DNA from: Diphasiastrum complanatum
Lineage: Eukaryota; Streptophyta; Lycopodiopsida; Lycopodiales; Lycopodiaceae
Length of the DNA stretch: 64,000 bases
Assembly (NCBI GenBank): GCA_029204225.1
Contig: MU831972.1
Location: forward strand, 1 to 64,000
Direction: 5' to 3'
The notes beneath the pieces were generated by a model. The model was given only the letters and a program-made list of their open reading frames with translations. It had not been told where the DNA came from and did no database searches. Positions 39,839 to 54,435 of the stretch are shown piece by piece. The position numbers and the translations under genes are program-made. Position 1 is the first letter of the stretch; each line of letters begins with the position of its first letter.

Positions 39839-41722
39839 TCACTTGCATGATGGATGCACCATAAATAGAGAAATCCGAGGCTTCCAAGCCTCAGAAGGAT
39901 CATGGAGATCAAGATCATAAGATGTGAAACAATGATGATTATCAAGATTATGCTTTCTAGCTTGACTAGTCCACATGCAATGAACTATATCCATGATGGA
40001 TCTAATCTTGATATCAAAGACTATCTTGATCTTTTTTAGGCTAGTTACTCTCTCAAGGATGTAAGTGTCCACTTTGGATGCCTCACTTACTCTCAAGAGG
40101 AGTTTACAATTTGCCTCAAAACATGTGAAAACATGATTTTCAAAAAAGTGAGTAACAAGCTCAATCTTGTTATTACTAGAACCAAGAGCATACTTTTGAC
40201 AATACAATATCTTGCTTTCAAAAAGTATTGAAAACATACCTAAGTCAATAATGACAGGAAACATGTCCATACCATAAGCATCATACTCTAGCTTTTTTCT
40301 TGAACTTTGAGATCCAAAAAATTCAATGAAGCAAGATAGCATATCAAGCAAAGGAAGAGAAGCATATATGAATGTGTTGTGGTAGATACAACATGAAAGA
40401 TGCCCCTCTTTGCCATGTATGGTGAGCCATAAAGACTCGGCCATGCTTCTTGAAGATCTTCTTGAAATCATATGAAGAAGAGACTCCTCCTCACACCTCG
40501 GCCCCATCATAACTTGAATACCTTCAAAAGAGATAACTTTCGATGCTTCTTGAGAAGCCTTGATCTCGGCCACTTCCAAGATTGAATCTTCATGCAATAT
40601 GACATCTCTATTCACAATCACTTTTGAAATAGAGAGTGTAAAGACACTCAAGGCCTCCTTGATGGATGAGTATCCAATCATGATCCATGAGCTTGGATCA
40701 TCCTTCCTCCTTGTTTCCAAGGGAATATGTGCAAAGCAAGCACTACCAAGTTCACTAAGGTGATCAACCTTAGGCTTCATCTTGAATAAAACTTCATATG
40801 GTGCTATTCCTTCAAGAGCTCCAATACTCCTCAAAGCTTTGATCTTCAATGAGAATTGCTTCTTAACATATGCTTTGAATAATAAGGAATAATCATACAC
40901 CATAATACTTGAAGAGAGAAGATATGTGCATCTTGTGTGATCCTCCTCCTCTGAAATATTGGACATATAAGAAACATCAAGAGAGTTTGCACTCTCGCTT
41001 GGATCCAATTTGTAGATGCCTTCAATCTTGATCCATATGCAAGGATATCACCATCCTTCTTGATCACACAATTGTCAATATTGAAATTGACATCAAAGCC
41101 ACTATCATGAAGTTGGCCAACACTTAAGATGTTCTTTGTAAGCTTTGGGACAAAAAGAACATTGTTGAGAAAGAGATCTTTGGAAGATGCAAGCTTCAAG
41201 GGAATAATCACTACTCCTTCAATATTGCACTCATGCTTACTTGCAATGTATATGGTCTTCTTGACTCCATCATAAGGAATAATAGATGAAAAAGAGTGCT
41301 TGGAGCCACACATATGTGAAGATGCTCCACTATCAATATACCATGAGTCATCCTTGTTGAAGGTGGAAGAGGAGAGGCTTGATGCCATAAGAGAGCCTTC
41401 TCCATCACTTGCAATATAGTCTTCTTTCTCATTGGTGATGTTGGATTGATTGAGTTGATTATTCTTCTTGAAGCAATTGGTGGCATAATGGCCTTTCTTG
41501 CCACAATAAAAGCACTTGATCTTCTTCTTCTTGAGATTTGAAGTAGAAGCGTGAGAGATATCCTCCTCCTTCCCATCTTGGTCTTTAGCTTTGTCATTAG
41601 AGAAGTGATGGTGTTGCTTCTTACTCCGCTCTTTGTGCTTAGCAAATAGAACTTTTCCATCACCATGATTGAGTGATAGCTTGTCCATCCTCAAGAGTTT
41701 GTACTCTTGTCTTGATTCTTCA
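39839..41722 (-). pseudogene. Element E gag C-terminus, protease, partial integrase and long chimeric frame (no RT)
   Basis: Minus strand: EESRQEYKLLRMDKLSL (gag end, about 41720-41660), Lys-rich stretch, zinc knuckle CFYCGKKGHYATNC (about 41515-41470), protease SWYIDSGASSHMC (about 41350-41310), LFVPKLTKNILSVGQL (pre-integrase). A second frame, open for 389 codons (41008-39839), contains integrase pieces FKAYVKKQFSLKIKALRS and APYEVLFKMKP joined with the core's middle missing, then RKDDPSSWIMIGYSS. Its last 200 residues match no copia domain. RT and RNase H are absent before the polypurine tract. E is therefore probably a non-autonomous copia derivative. Gag's N-terminal half lies in the opposite orientation at 41723-42237. 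Confidence 0.8.
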
Positions 41723-42237
41723 GAAAAAGTGAGAGATTGTCTACGTCCAATTATTCAATATGGAAGTTGAGGATGGAGTCCATCTTGATACTCCAAGATG
41801 TGATGGACATTGTACTTGGGATTGAGGAGGAGCCTCAAGTCCTTGAAGTACAAAAATACAAGAAGAGAGCTAGGATGGGTCTCCACTACATTAAGATGAA
41901 TGTCTCTAATGAGATATTGAGGGAGATTGGTGATTGTTCTACATCCAAGGAAGCTTGGGATTGTCTCAAGTCTATCTATGAGGATAAGAACACCTCTACG
42001 CTCCTCACTTTTAGAAATCAAATCTTCCAAAGTAGTCAAAAGAGTGATGAGAGTGCATCTAATTATGTTTTGAGAGTCAAGGATATTCATAGGGAGCTTG
42101 CATGTATTAGTGACTCAATCAATCAAAGTGAGCTAGTCCAAGTCATTCTCAATGGCTTGAGAGATGAATATGACAACCTTGTCCAATCCTATGCCATTAA
42201 GGAGGAGCTACCAAGTTTGGAGGCTCTCCAAAGTGTG
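41723..42237 (+). pseudogene. Element E gag N-terminal part, displaced
   Basis: The frame reads RLSTSNYSIWKLRMESIL, MDIVLGIEEEPQ, KEAWDCLKSIYEDKN, NYVLRVKDIHRELACI, DEYDNLVQSYAIKEELPSLE and ALQSV, a complete copia gag (UBN2-type) region. Its start codon is at 43851 (MTSMSSYL) at the end of the E leader. Its end fits EESRQEYK on the minus strand at 41722. Both neighbours are now in the wrong place, and it runs without a stop into the RNase H tail of element D at 42238. Confidence 0.85.
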
Positions 42238-42478
42238 CACTTTGTGCGTGAGAAGCTACAATCTGAAGATATAAGTATTGTACACTGTTCTACGTTGTTA
42301 CAAGTTGCTGATATATTTACGAAAGCTTTAAGTAAAGAAAAGTTTGAGACTTTTAGAGCCAAACTTGGCTTAGATCTGGTTATGTAAAAAGCCTTTACTT
42401 GTAATACTATCATGGAGGTACGTTCCATGAATAGAGTAAACTCTAAAATAAAGAGAGACGTTGATCATTGAGGGAGAG
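42238..42478 (+). pseudogene. Element D RNase H C-terminal tail and polypurine tract
   Basis: HFVREKLQSEDISIVHCS, LQVADIFTKALSKEKF and FRAKLGLDLVM then stop (42387) are the end of a copia RNase H. GAGGGAGAGAG (about 42470-42480) just before the LTR is the polypurine tract. The preceding RNase H part ends KHIEVKY on the minus strand at 43875, so the domain is split between two places and orientations. Confidence 0.9.
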
Positions 42479-42735
42479 AGTTAAAATAGCAATGATCGAC
42501 TTATACAGTGCTTTCCTATTTCGACGGCACCACGTGTGCTTAGTTCTAGAATTATTGGGCCGTCTTTCTTTTACGAGCCCTTTGAGTGCTTTTAAGTAAC
42601 TTTATCTTTGTACTTACCGATCAGTTCAATATACAGTTTGAGGTGAGCTATTCGGTTGTCTTGTCTTGTTGCACTTGATGTTGTCCTGAGGTGATTGATC
42701 CGGTCGGGTGTTCAAACTGTTTTCTTAACTGTCCA
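42479..42735 (+). mobile_element. Element D 3' LTR (252 bp) and right target duplication
   Basis: Starts AGTTAAAATAG and ends TTCTTAACT at 42730, followed by GTCCA (42731-42735) identical to the left flank. The ends AGTTAA/TTAACT are perfect inverted hexamers instead of TG...CA. Confidence 0.88.
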
Positions 42736-43874
42736 ATCATGATTGGGCATTGTGGTAGCTCATGGATCTATTAGTATCATTGTACTTCTCATTTAGATCT
42801 AATTGATTCTGAGATTCAGTAGATTTTGTGAGTAATTGGTTTTCTAGCTTTCTCTCTCTACCCGAGAGTTCATGATGATCTTCTCTCTCTACTCGAGGAG
42901 AGCAGCTTGTTTTTACTTAGATTATTTTTGGAACACTTCCCACATGTGTGAGTGAGAGTTGGAAGTGATTGAATGCATGTAGTAGTGTGTTTTTGCCATA
43001 GAATCAAAGATAGATCTTGAATCTCAATCTAGTCTTGATCTTGGTGCATCAACACACCTTAGGAGATCACAAGTACATGTTGTGGATAGTCCACATGTGT
43101 GAAATCAACATGGTATCAAAGCCTACCTAAGGTTACCATGCATTTTGATCCATTTGAGTGAAAACTTTTCATCAATCTTGAGCTAAAAACTGTCAAGATC
43201 CATTTTCTAGTTCAATTTTGGATCAAAAGAGATCAATAGGGCATTGATTGGGTCTAACCTAGTACTGTACGGAATCAGGTGCTTAGACACATGTGAGGAA
43301 CATCCAATTTCAGTTTGGGAGCATGTTTGATCCAAAAATCTTGCTAGATAGCTTGCTTTAAAGCTATTTTTGTCTAGTTTCTGATGCAATCAGTTTCATT
43401 CCATTTGGTTGAGCCAATCAAAAGCTATAAGCTTTTGAAGAGGGTTAGGTAGGGCACCTAGACTTGGGTGGACACATTTGGTTTGGTCAAGAGATTGCAT
43501 GTTTGATCCAAAATCACAGTTGAATGCTTACCAATCTCATCTATATGTGATCTAGGCACTGTTTTGAGATCTTAGCCATTTTGTTTCATGCAATATCATT
43601 GTATTTGAGTCAAATTTGGTTTCTTAGTGTATTTCACATGTGCTAAGAGTGTTTGATCCTAACTTTGCCCATACTCCATCATTTGATGTGAAGTAGATCT
43701 AGTTTTGGAGAGATTGAGATAGCTAGTGAGAATCATCTCACAGTTTGTTGCAAGATCTTGCATAGGAGACGGTAGCACACCATTATTGGATCCTATAGTG
43801 AGAGAGAAGCAACATTTTTTGTTCCTCACTTTTATTTATCTCCACTTTACATGACTTCAATGAGTTCATACTTG
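42731..43874 (+). mobile_element. Element E 5' LTR second part, primer binding site, leader and gag start
   Basis: The LTR resumes GTCCAATCATGATTGG and ends AAATCAACA at 43110. The primer binding site TGGTATCAAAGC is at 43111-43122. A leader of about 730 bp leads to ATG at 43851 (MTSMSSYL), after which the sequence breaks at about 43874 into element D's RNase H on the other strand. Confidence 0.85.
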
Positions 43875-45195
43875 ATATTTTACCTCAATATGTTTTGTCC
43901 TTGCATGAAAGACATGATTCTTAGCCAATTGTATTCCACTTTGACTCACAGAAATAACAGTAGGATTTACTTGCTTCATGCCAATCTCACATAACAACTT
44001 ACGTAGCCAAACAGCTTCCTGAGTAGCAGAACTTAACTCTTTATATTCGGCTCCTGTAGAAGAAAGAGAAATAGTATCTTGCTTCTTGCTAGACCATGAA
44101 AAACAACCGCTACCAAAATTGAAGGCATAACCTGTTGTTGACTTTCTATCATCTATACTTCTTGCCCAATCAGCGTCAACATAAGCCTGCAACTTAGGTA
44201 AAACACTTTGTATTTTGTAGATTAGGCCAAGGTTAGGTGTACCTTTCACATACCTCAAAATCCTTTTTGCAGCTTTCCAATGGTCCATAGTGGGTGATGA
44301 CATGAATTGGCTAATAAAACTTACAACATAGCAGATATCAGGACGTGTAGTCGTAAGATATATCAAACTCCCAACTAGCTGACGAAATAGAGTAGCGTCA
44401 ACATGTGCACTATCATCTATGTGAAATAATTTCTTGCCAGCTTCGCAAGGGGTGATGGAAGTTTTGCACTCTGTCATGTGAAATCTCTCCAATATCTCGC
44501 CCACATACTTGTTTTGACATAACCTGATATCACTGCCAGTTTGACATACTTCGACACCCAAGCAATAGTGCATAAGATCTAAATCTATCATCTCAAACTG
44601 CTTGCATAAGTTGGCTTTGATAGAACGAGTGAGGATCTCATCATTGCCCGTGATAATGATATCATCAACGTAAAGTACAATCAAGGCAGTGCTATTTCGT
44701 TTATAAGAACATAAAGATTTGGATCTGAATTTGTTCTTACAAACCCATGAGAAAGAAAGTAATTGTCAATGCATCCATACCATGTGCATGGCGCTTGCTT
44801 AAGGCCATTAAGTGCTTTTCGTAGAGATATTAAGGCCATTAAGTGCTTTTCGTAGAGATACATACCTTCTGTTCTTGTCCTTTTGCCATGAAGCCCTACG
44901 GTTGGACCATGTAAATTTCTTCCTCTTAGTCACCATTCAAAAATGCGGACTTCACATCCATTTGATGGATCTTCCACCCAAAATGAGATGCTAGGGCAAT
45001 GATAAGGCATAGCGTAGTCCACTTAGCCACTGGAGCAAATGTCTCTTCATAGTCAATTCCTTTATTTTGATCATAATCCTTCACTACTAGGCGTGCCTTA
45101 TGCTTTGCTATCGTGCCATCCACATGAAACTTTGTTCTAAACACCCATTTGTTGTCAATGGATTTCTTCCCAAGTGGTAGATCAACCAACTCCCA
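43875..45195 (-). pseudogene. Element D reverse transcriptase-RNase H, inverted
   Basis: Minus strand: TWELVDLPLGKKSIDNKWVF (from about 45195), YKARLV-type HKARLVVKDYDQNKG, DYEETFAPVAKWTTL, IHQMDVKSAFLNG, then GLKQAPCTWYGCID. The catalytic block MIVLYVDDIIITGN starts at 44684. RNase H follows (YVDADWARSIDDRKSTTGYAF, ISLSSTGAEYKELSSATQEA, HVFHARTKHIEVKY) down to 43875. A 31-bp tandem duplication at 44799-44860 and stops disrupt the frame. The start joins logically to EIESIKA at 28193 (sharing ACCTTACAT) and the end to HFVREKLQ at 42238, so this is D's own RT-RNase H. Confidence 0.85.
44799..44860 (-). repeat. 31-bp tandem duplication within element D RT
   Basis: The unit beginning ttaaggccattaagtgcttt occurs at 44799-44829 and again at 44830-44860. 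It breaks the RT frame. Confidence 0.95.
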
Positions 45196-45545
45196 TGTAA
45201 GGTCAAGATGGTGTGTAAGCCCTTGTCAGTCCTTGAATCTGATGGTTCGCAACATCGAAGAGAGAAAAAGATGCTGCTACTTTGAACTGAATCAATCCAA
45301 GTGGTTGCCTGTGGTTCATTTAAATTCAAACAAGTGTCAACGTTTGACAGAGGAGGATCTGGAATAGAAAAGATCTTCCTTTGTCAAATGTTGACACTTG
45401 TTTGAATCTCAATGAACAACATGCAACCATTTAGATTTGTTCCATTCAAAGTAGCCGCAACCTTTTCTCTCTCCGATGTTGTGAACCATCATGTTCAAGG
45501 ATGCCAATGGCTTGTAGGTCATCTTGACCTTACCATGGTCTTCTT
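45192..45545. repeat. Foldback element with about 155-bp inverted arms
   Basis: The left arm 45192-45352 and the right arm 45388-45545 are diverged inverted copies, for example TGATGGTTCGCAACATCG versus the reverse complement TGATGGTTCACAACATCG, and AAACAAGTGTCAACGTTTGA versus AAACAAGTGTCAACATTTGA. A spacer of about 36 bp separates them. The left end coincides with the inversion breakpoint at 45195. No transposase is encoded. Confidence 0.85.
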
Positions 45546-47187
<1,642 letters not shown>

Positions 47188-47709
47188 TGTGAAGAAAATC
47201 AGATCACAAAGATCTCATTATGCCCTTTGATCTTTGACTAAAATGAAAAGCACATCTAGCATCATTTACAATGTAGAAATATTTACTACACATAGAAGAT
47301 GTAGACTCAACAAGAACTTGTCAAAATCATTTATGTAAGTTAATTTACTATTCCAGTCCTTACAACAGCCATATAACAATAGTACTCACACATGGAAACT
47401 CTTTCATATAAGAAAATTAGCATTTTATACACAAGAGTCCACTATATCATCACCAAAATGCAAAAATGGTTGTAAAACCCCAAAGAGATATCTTCCACAA
47501 GAATGAATGTGAGAAGAATGAGAGAGATGAAATGCTCCAAAGCTTTTAGCCTATTTATAACAACCCTTTGCCTTATTTGGATGCTCTTGCTCAAGCTTAT
47601 CAACTTATGGAAGGTTCTAGATCTCTTCCAAACCCTAGATCTAAAATGAGTAGATTCAATGCACATGAATAAGCCAATTACAATAGGTCTATATGCGACC
47701 TTATCAACA
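47188..47709 (-). mobile_element. Element F 5' LTR (probable, 522 bp)
   Basis: On the plus strand it starts TGTGAAGAAAATC next to the primer binding site and may end CTTATCAACA at 47709, giving TGTTGATAAG...TTCACA on the minus strand. No second LTR is available to confirm the outer boundary. Confidence 0.55.
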
Positions 47710-50077
47710 TGCCTAAGGTTCCAAAAAATAGTAATCCACTATTCTTAGGTCCTATTAACTTTGTAAAGTCTATCTCTAAGTTTAAAATGCCTATTGTCTC
47801 AAAATTGCCAAATAAACTCAACATGAAAAATCTTAAACTAGTTGACAATTTTTCACAACAATGACATCTCAATTTTTTGTGCCATATTTTCATTTAAAAT
47901 TTTGTTAAGAAATTGTGCATGGTACACTGTAAAAAGTATGGCCATTTTAATCTCTTGGTATATTTTGCGATGGTGGGTTTTCTAGATAACAAATTAGCAT
48001 GGATGTGCCAAATGAGATAAATTACACGAGAATCATCTATGATATACTCGTAGGGTGAAATGAAACTAAAAATTCAAGGAATAATTGGGAGAAAACATGC
48101 ATCAAGATTGATGCTCTAAGCATGTGACTTAATCTTGTTAGATTCTACTTGTTTCACTCTTGCCATGTTTAAAAACTAATTACTTGATTTTTACCTATAT
48201 CTTCTTGCATGAATGTTTATGCATTGGGATTTTAAGTGATTTTGATTTCTCAAAATTTTTGCTATTTATTTTGAATATATTTTTGAAGTTTGAGTCTCAA
48301 CGTATGTTGTCTTTTCAAAACATTTTAAACTAGCTCCAAGCTACAAATTAACCATGACCATACAAAATCTCTTGTGAATCTCATGTACTATTGATATGTT
48401 GTCCACAATTGACTATATTCATATCAATCACATGTTTGAGAAAGCATGATATAACAAAAACTACATCAAGAAAAACCATACTTAATTAATAGTATAGTAG
48501 ACTAACCATCTATGAATATATGTGATGCTCATCACCAATAATGTCACATTCGAGTGTAAATGTCTCGTCGCTTAAACCATACTTAATTAATAGTATAATA
48601 GACTAACCATCTATGAATATATGTGATGCTCATCACCAATGGTGTCACATTCAAGCGTAAATGTCTCGTCACAACTAAAGAGCAAAATAGTAAGTGTGCT
48701 TCTTCATGAAGGATTAACCTTGAAGATAAATTCAAGATTATATGCAACACTAGCAACCACAAGAATACAATTTGAATAAAAAATTAAGATGTACCTACAA
48801 AGACCCAATGATATTGAATCCTACTAGTAAGAAAATCATTACTAACTTTATAATGATGAGGAAGTGTGCTAATACTTGTTGAAATCAAAGTGCATGTCTA
48901 TAGATCATATAGTCTTACAAACAATATTTTGGAAGTTTTGCTTTTTCATGTAACCTTTAATAAACAAACATAATGTCTAGGCGTGATCATGTTGAATAAT
49001 TTGTAATTCTCTTGATTCTTACTTCAAGAGTGACTCGTCACCTTCACACATAAATTTCACTTAAATCCACATAATAAAAGCTCAATAAATTGCTATATGG
49101 TAACAAATGTCATTACAATAAACCTTGGATAATTTCATTTGTCAATGATGTTGAACTTTATTAGATTATGTGTATGAATATTGAGTTTTTTTTTCAAAGG
49201 CCTTGTCACATGCATGTGCTATGTGTATTATGTTGTCCAAGGAGTCAAAATATATATTTAGATTCAGACTTAATAAAAGATTAAGTAATACTACAAACTG
49301 TGTGGAATGCATTGTAGCACTTCAGACTGTTTAAATAGCTTCTGAAAGAATGATCATATACATATGAATAGAAGTCCTTAGAAAATAAAATTGGTGAGTA
49401 GGAGTAAGATTCACTTTATGCATATTAATAGGAAACTAATAGAAATTTAGCATATTTACTAAGATAATATGCTTCTTCAGACTTTGTCACCAAATCATCT
49501 AACAATTTTTTAGTGTGACATTAATGATTTCCACCTCTTTATTTTGCATCTTCTCTCTTAGGAGTATCTTTTTTACATGACCTTCCACGCGGAAGGTGCA
49601 TGTAATTCTTTTTTTACTTAAAAAAACAGAAAAAAAAAGTAAAAAATGTTTTCATGCTGCATCACCTCCTTAGCCATTTTGCTATGGGAAGGGACTTTGG
49701 CCTCAGGCTACTGCCCTCGGTCGAAAGCCCTTCCTTGGCGAAACGGACTCAGAAGGTGACCTCCCCCCCTCCCCCCAATAGACCTGTCTAAGGCTATACT
49801 GCCCTTCCTTAGCGGAACAGCCTTGGAGGGTGACCCCCCCCCCCCCCCCCCCCAAAATGACCTTACTAAGGATATAAAGATAGACCTTCAAATGCCTTTG
49901 AAAATTGAAATGTATTCCAAATCTTGATATATGTTCCAAAAAATGGTTAGATTCCGGACAAGAGGCCTTTAATTAGCAAAATGCCACCCATTTGACTTCT
50001 TGCTGCATAGAATAGGAAGGACCCAGCAGCACTCACTAGAATGTTTTTTGTTAAGAGTAAAAACGAGTCCATAAGGG

Positions 50078-50080
<3 letters not shown>
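47710..50080. other. AT-rich intergenic DNA upstream of the transporter gene
   Basis: No coding similarity. It holds a tandem duplication (48475-48670), an inverted GACCTTCCACGCGGAAGGTG at about 49579, and a GC-rich piece (49681-49855) with two related units CCCTTCCTTGGCG / CCCTTCCTTAGCG and a run of about 19 C near 49836. Confidence 0.5.
48475..48670 (+). repeat. Tandem duplication, period 101 bp
   Basis: The unit beginning ACCATACTTAATTAATAGTA occurs at 48475 and 48576, with only a few substitutions, ending ATGTCTCGTC. Confidence 0.93.
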
Positions 50081-50082
<2 letters not shown>

Positions 50083-50113
<31 letters not shown>

Positions 50114-50190
50114 ACCAATCGATATGACCCACGTTCCCTTGCTCTGCGAGAGTATAAATACGAGGTTTAGGTGTGAATGAGAGAAGGATG
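50083..50190 (+). promoter_or_regulatory. Core promoter of the potassium transporter gene
   Basis: A (GA)n tract at about 50083-50107, a CCAAT box (50114-50118) and a TATA box TATAAATA (50153-50160) occur in order. The coding ATG is 294 bp downstream of the TATA box. Transcription would be expected to start near 50185-50195. GA tracts near plant promoters are often bound by BPC/BBR proteins; that link is inference. Confidence 0.6.
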
Positions 50191-50453
50191 GGAGATGAAG
50201 TATAGCTCTAGTCTCTGATTTGCATTTGCGACTGTTTGGCTGTGCACGGCTTCGCGCCGCCTCAGTTTGATGTTCGTGGTTGAAGCTGAGAGACATGATT
50301 CTGAGACCTTCTTCCTGAATATTCCTCCAGTTCCAGCTTATTATTTAACACCATCAGCTTGCTTCTTGCAGATTCAGCCTGATTTCTAACGAGAGCTAAT
50401 TTCTTCTTTTTATCCACCCCACTAAATCAGGTGATTGCAAGGTGTTGGAGGCG

Positions 50454-53400
50454 ATGGAGAAGGGAACTGATAACGAAATGCACAACACTTCTGTGGATCA
50501 GGAAGAGCCCCCGCATCTTGTTCTAGATGGAACCCATCTGACAAAGATGAAGAGAGTGGACTCCATGGAGCTGGAATCTAATCACGTCAAAGGGATGGAA
50601 CAGCATAAGGTTCACTTTCCCCTTCATTCTTTGTTGTCCACGTCTATTATCCAATCTTCTTCACCTATGCAATTATGCTTTAACTTTCTCTCAGTCATAG
50701 CGTCGAAGAAAAGAACACACAGGATGACTTCCAAATGTGATTCTCACGCGGACTATATATCTTATAGATTTCATTGGTTTAACTGTTCTCAAATGATAAT
50801 CTCAGTGGACGTCTGCAGTCAGGATGCTAATCCTGAGTTTGAATATCTTATGCTCTTTGACAATTCATGCGAATCCGAGGATCATCTTGGTGCTCATTCT
50901 TCTGATTGAAACTTAAGGTGCCCAGAAGCCTGAGGATCTGCTACTTATACATAAACATACTCCAATATTAACTGCTTGCTGTCATACATGATTTAAACCG
51001 GATCTCGGTCAATCTATGCAGAATCTGTACCTGTATGATATAAGAAACTACGCAATACATTTATGGCTTCATGTTGTTGTCAAGCTTCTTTCAACAAGAC
51101 CTATGAAGATTTATATTCTAGTCTTTAGAGGTTAGTGGATAAACTACGACATGGAAAACTATCGAGAATAATGTTTTAATTTCTCCTACATAAATAACGT
51201 AAAAGTATTTTTCTCTTATTGTTGCAAGTACAGTAGATAGGCCGTATTTATGCTGAGAAACTGTGCTGTTATCTTGCAGGTGATTACAGCAGCAATGACC
51301 TTAAAACTAGCATTTCAGACAATAGGAGTTGTGTATGGAGATGTAGGAACCTCACCACTTTACGTCTTCAGCAGCACTTTTCCAAACGGCATCAATCCAG
51401 ATCACGTTCACAAGGATGTTCTTGGAGCACTTTCCCTCATTATCTACACTCTGACGCTCATTCCTCTAATCAAATATGTTTTGATTGTGCTGAGAGCCAA
51501 CGATCGGGGAGAAGGTGAGAAAACTTCCTTCATCAAAGTCTTACGTGGGCTTCCCATCGGGGCAGAACTGGAAATAACGTTCCTTATGTTGACAGTTCGC
51601 TACCTTGCCTGAGATATTCCAAGACGCGATTAATGTATGCATTCATGCACTATACAAAGATATGATACATAGATACATGCATTAAGAAATTAAGTTGAAA
51701 TTGTTAGTTGTTTAAATTTGTTGTCAGAATTTTGGTATTCACTGTTCAGCTATAAGGTTAGATTCTGACCAGCCACGTATTTCAGATCCTTGTTTAGAAT
51801 ATGTTGGCCAGATGCTGCCAGGGCGTTGATAGTGGCTCCCCATTGGTGACGGGGTGGATACAGTATTCTATTGATCGTCTCTGCGGACACTTCAAATGAT
51901 TGTCGTCCACCTTCGATGTTCTAACTTCGAACTAACACGTCTAGCAGCATTGGCCAGTTTTTCAAAATACCTCTCAACTTTGTTCAGAAACTTCCTTGAG
52001 GTTTCCCTCCAATATCCTGCACGTTTTTAAGGCTTATTGGTTACTTGATAATTGATGGCTTCTCTATGCTCTAATTATTCTGAGGTTGACCTCTTGTGAC
52101 TTAGAATCTATCTATTAAATTTTGCCATGAACTAAACTCTCATTATTAAAAGTTCCAGACTATCCAAAAAGTAGTATCATATGAATTTTTGAGGCTCTCC
52201 CCACCGGGCACCCCATGACATGATCTTATTTTAGCCTGTAGAACCGAAGTATGTCATGAATTCATAATTAATCTTGTATTGGCAAGATGTAACTTTTTTC
52301 AAGGATTTTGCAAAACTTAGGCACTCATTGGGTTGTACTTGACAATGTGAAACCTTTTTATAATTTCTTATAAATAATTGCTATATACTTCAAAATTTAT
52401 GTTTTAAAATCTTTTGAATATTCTAGTAGACATGAAAGCTCCTATAAATTGAAATACTTATCGCTTTGTTGAAAGTCAACAGTTTACAACAAAAATTATG
52501 GAATCAATTTTTGAAAAAGAAATGCTGATATCATTCTCACACTAACTGGGCTTTCACGATCATACTCCCTTCAAGAAGTGAAAGAACCAATATGAAGAGG
52601 AAATTTGACCGTTCAAGTTATGGGAGATCAATGAGTAGCTTGCCACGTTGGATGTCTACTAGCAGTATTGTTACCCTAAGATGTAGTGTGAACCTGTATA
52701 TTATGGTACTTGGCCACATGGAAGAATCGTCAATCGGAGTTTGACATTCGAGTCACCAGTTGAATCCTTTATGCCTGAAAAAGAATTTCAAACCCTGAAA
52801 AGTTTGTATGTGGAAGATCTAGGACCGTTTCAAAATCATTGCCCTCGTTGATCTGTTATCGGCATGATTCTGCAATATGTTTGTTGTTTGTATTGTCACC
52901 TATGATCAGGCAAACATAAACATATTTGCATGAACAATGGACTCATAGTATAAAATGCAAAATCTTAGGGTGGCCTTTTATCATGACTTTCTTCTCTGCG
53001 TGGTTCTAATTCTTTTCATTCGATTGCCAGGTGGTACATTTGCACTGTATTCTCTTATTTGCAGGTATGCCAAGGTCAGCCTTATATCTAGTCCGAATTC
53101 TGAAGATCGTAAGCTGTCAGGATACCAGATTGACCTGCCATCCAAAGCATTGAGGCGCTCATCACGGTTGAAAGATTTACTCGAAAAAAGTGAAATCGCT
53201 AAAAGACTTTTGTTGCTTCTAGCCCTGCTTGGTACTTGCATGGTCATCGGTGATGGTGTTTTGACTCCCGCAATCTCAGGTATCTCAATGAAGTTCTTTA
53301 TGCAAATATTGAGTGAAAGAAAAGGTGTTGCATTTACGCTTCTACAAGGACAGGCAAGAAAATTAATTGTGAAATAGAGAAACCAAGTCCAAAGGATAGC

Positions 53401-54356
53401 ATAACACATTGTGTTATTTTTAGTCAGATTCAAACAAGATGGTTGCTAGAAGCTTTGTCATAAATCATTTAAATCGTTCTATCTTACCCGTATAGCATCA
53501 AAGTTAAAAAGAAGGTCTACTAGATTGATGTTAATAACATTTATTAAACTACTCACATAAATTCTCAAAGAGCCTTTGCTTAATCTCACTCATGTGCCTT
53601 TGGTTCACGTTCTTTGCCTCCAGTTTTGTCAGCAGTGGAAGGCATCAAGGTTCAAGCAACACATCTAAGTCAAAGTAAGTCTTTTCATACTTTATCAAAA
53701 GCTAAAAATGCCTCATGCTAACATTTTGAATCCAAGTCAGTGCTCACACTCTTTTTTTTTGCAAGTCGGTTGGTCTCCTACAGTTTCTTAAATCAATCCA
53801 TTTTTTTCTTTTCCAACCTCCAAGTTCCTACAACTTTCAAAGCTGGCCGGTTTTGCATTCAAGTTCACAAGTGCACTTGCAAATTGTTTATTGAAATTTT
53901 CTTAGGAAATTAATTTTGCACAATTCAAAATCTGGTATAAAATTAATCTTCAACCCTCAATAACAAGCATAAATTTGAAGTACTTTAAGCTACGTTTGCC
54001 CAAAGAAATCCAAAGAGTAATGCTATTTATTGTGACATGTAATATATGTGCTTTCTAAAAGTCGACATAAAATGTAAGTGATTAAATGAAATATGTTAAA
54101 GTATTCTAAAAAAGTACCTCTTACTTTTGCATCGAGGTAAGTTTTCTGGTACTCATATTTTTAGTCGGTTTCTTGCTTGTTTCAAGATAAATTATTAGAT
54201 TTTAAAACCAGCCGATTTGTCGTAAGACTTTGCCGGTTCTCTGTGAGCACTAATCCAAGTGGCACAATAAGTTACACAAAGAAGCATCTATGAAAGTGGT
54301 TTTAACTAGAACTAGAAATCTCAAATTGCAATATAGTAAAGTGAGTAAAGTTGATA

Positions 54357-54435
<79 letters not shown>

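Noticed and set aside
41211-41666. 151-codon minus-strand frame overlapping element E gag-protease
   Set aside because: Shadow of the zinc-knuckle/protease frame, which has the conserved motifs.
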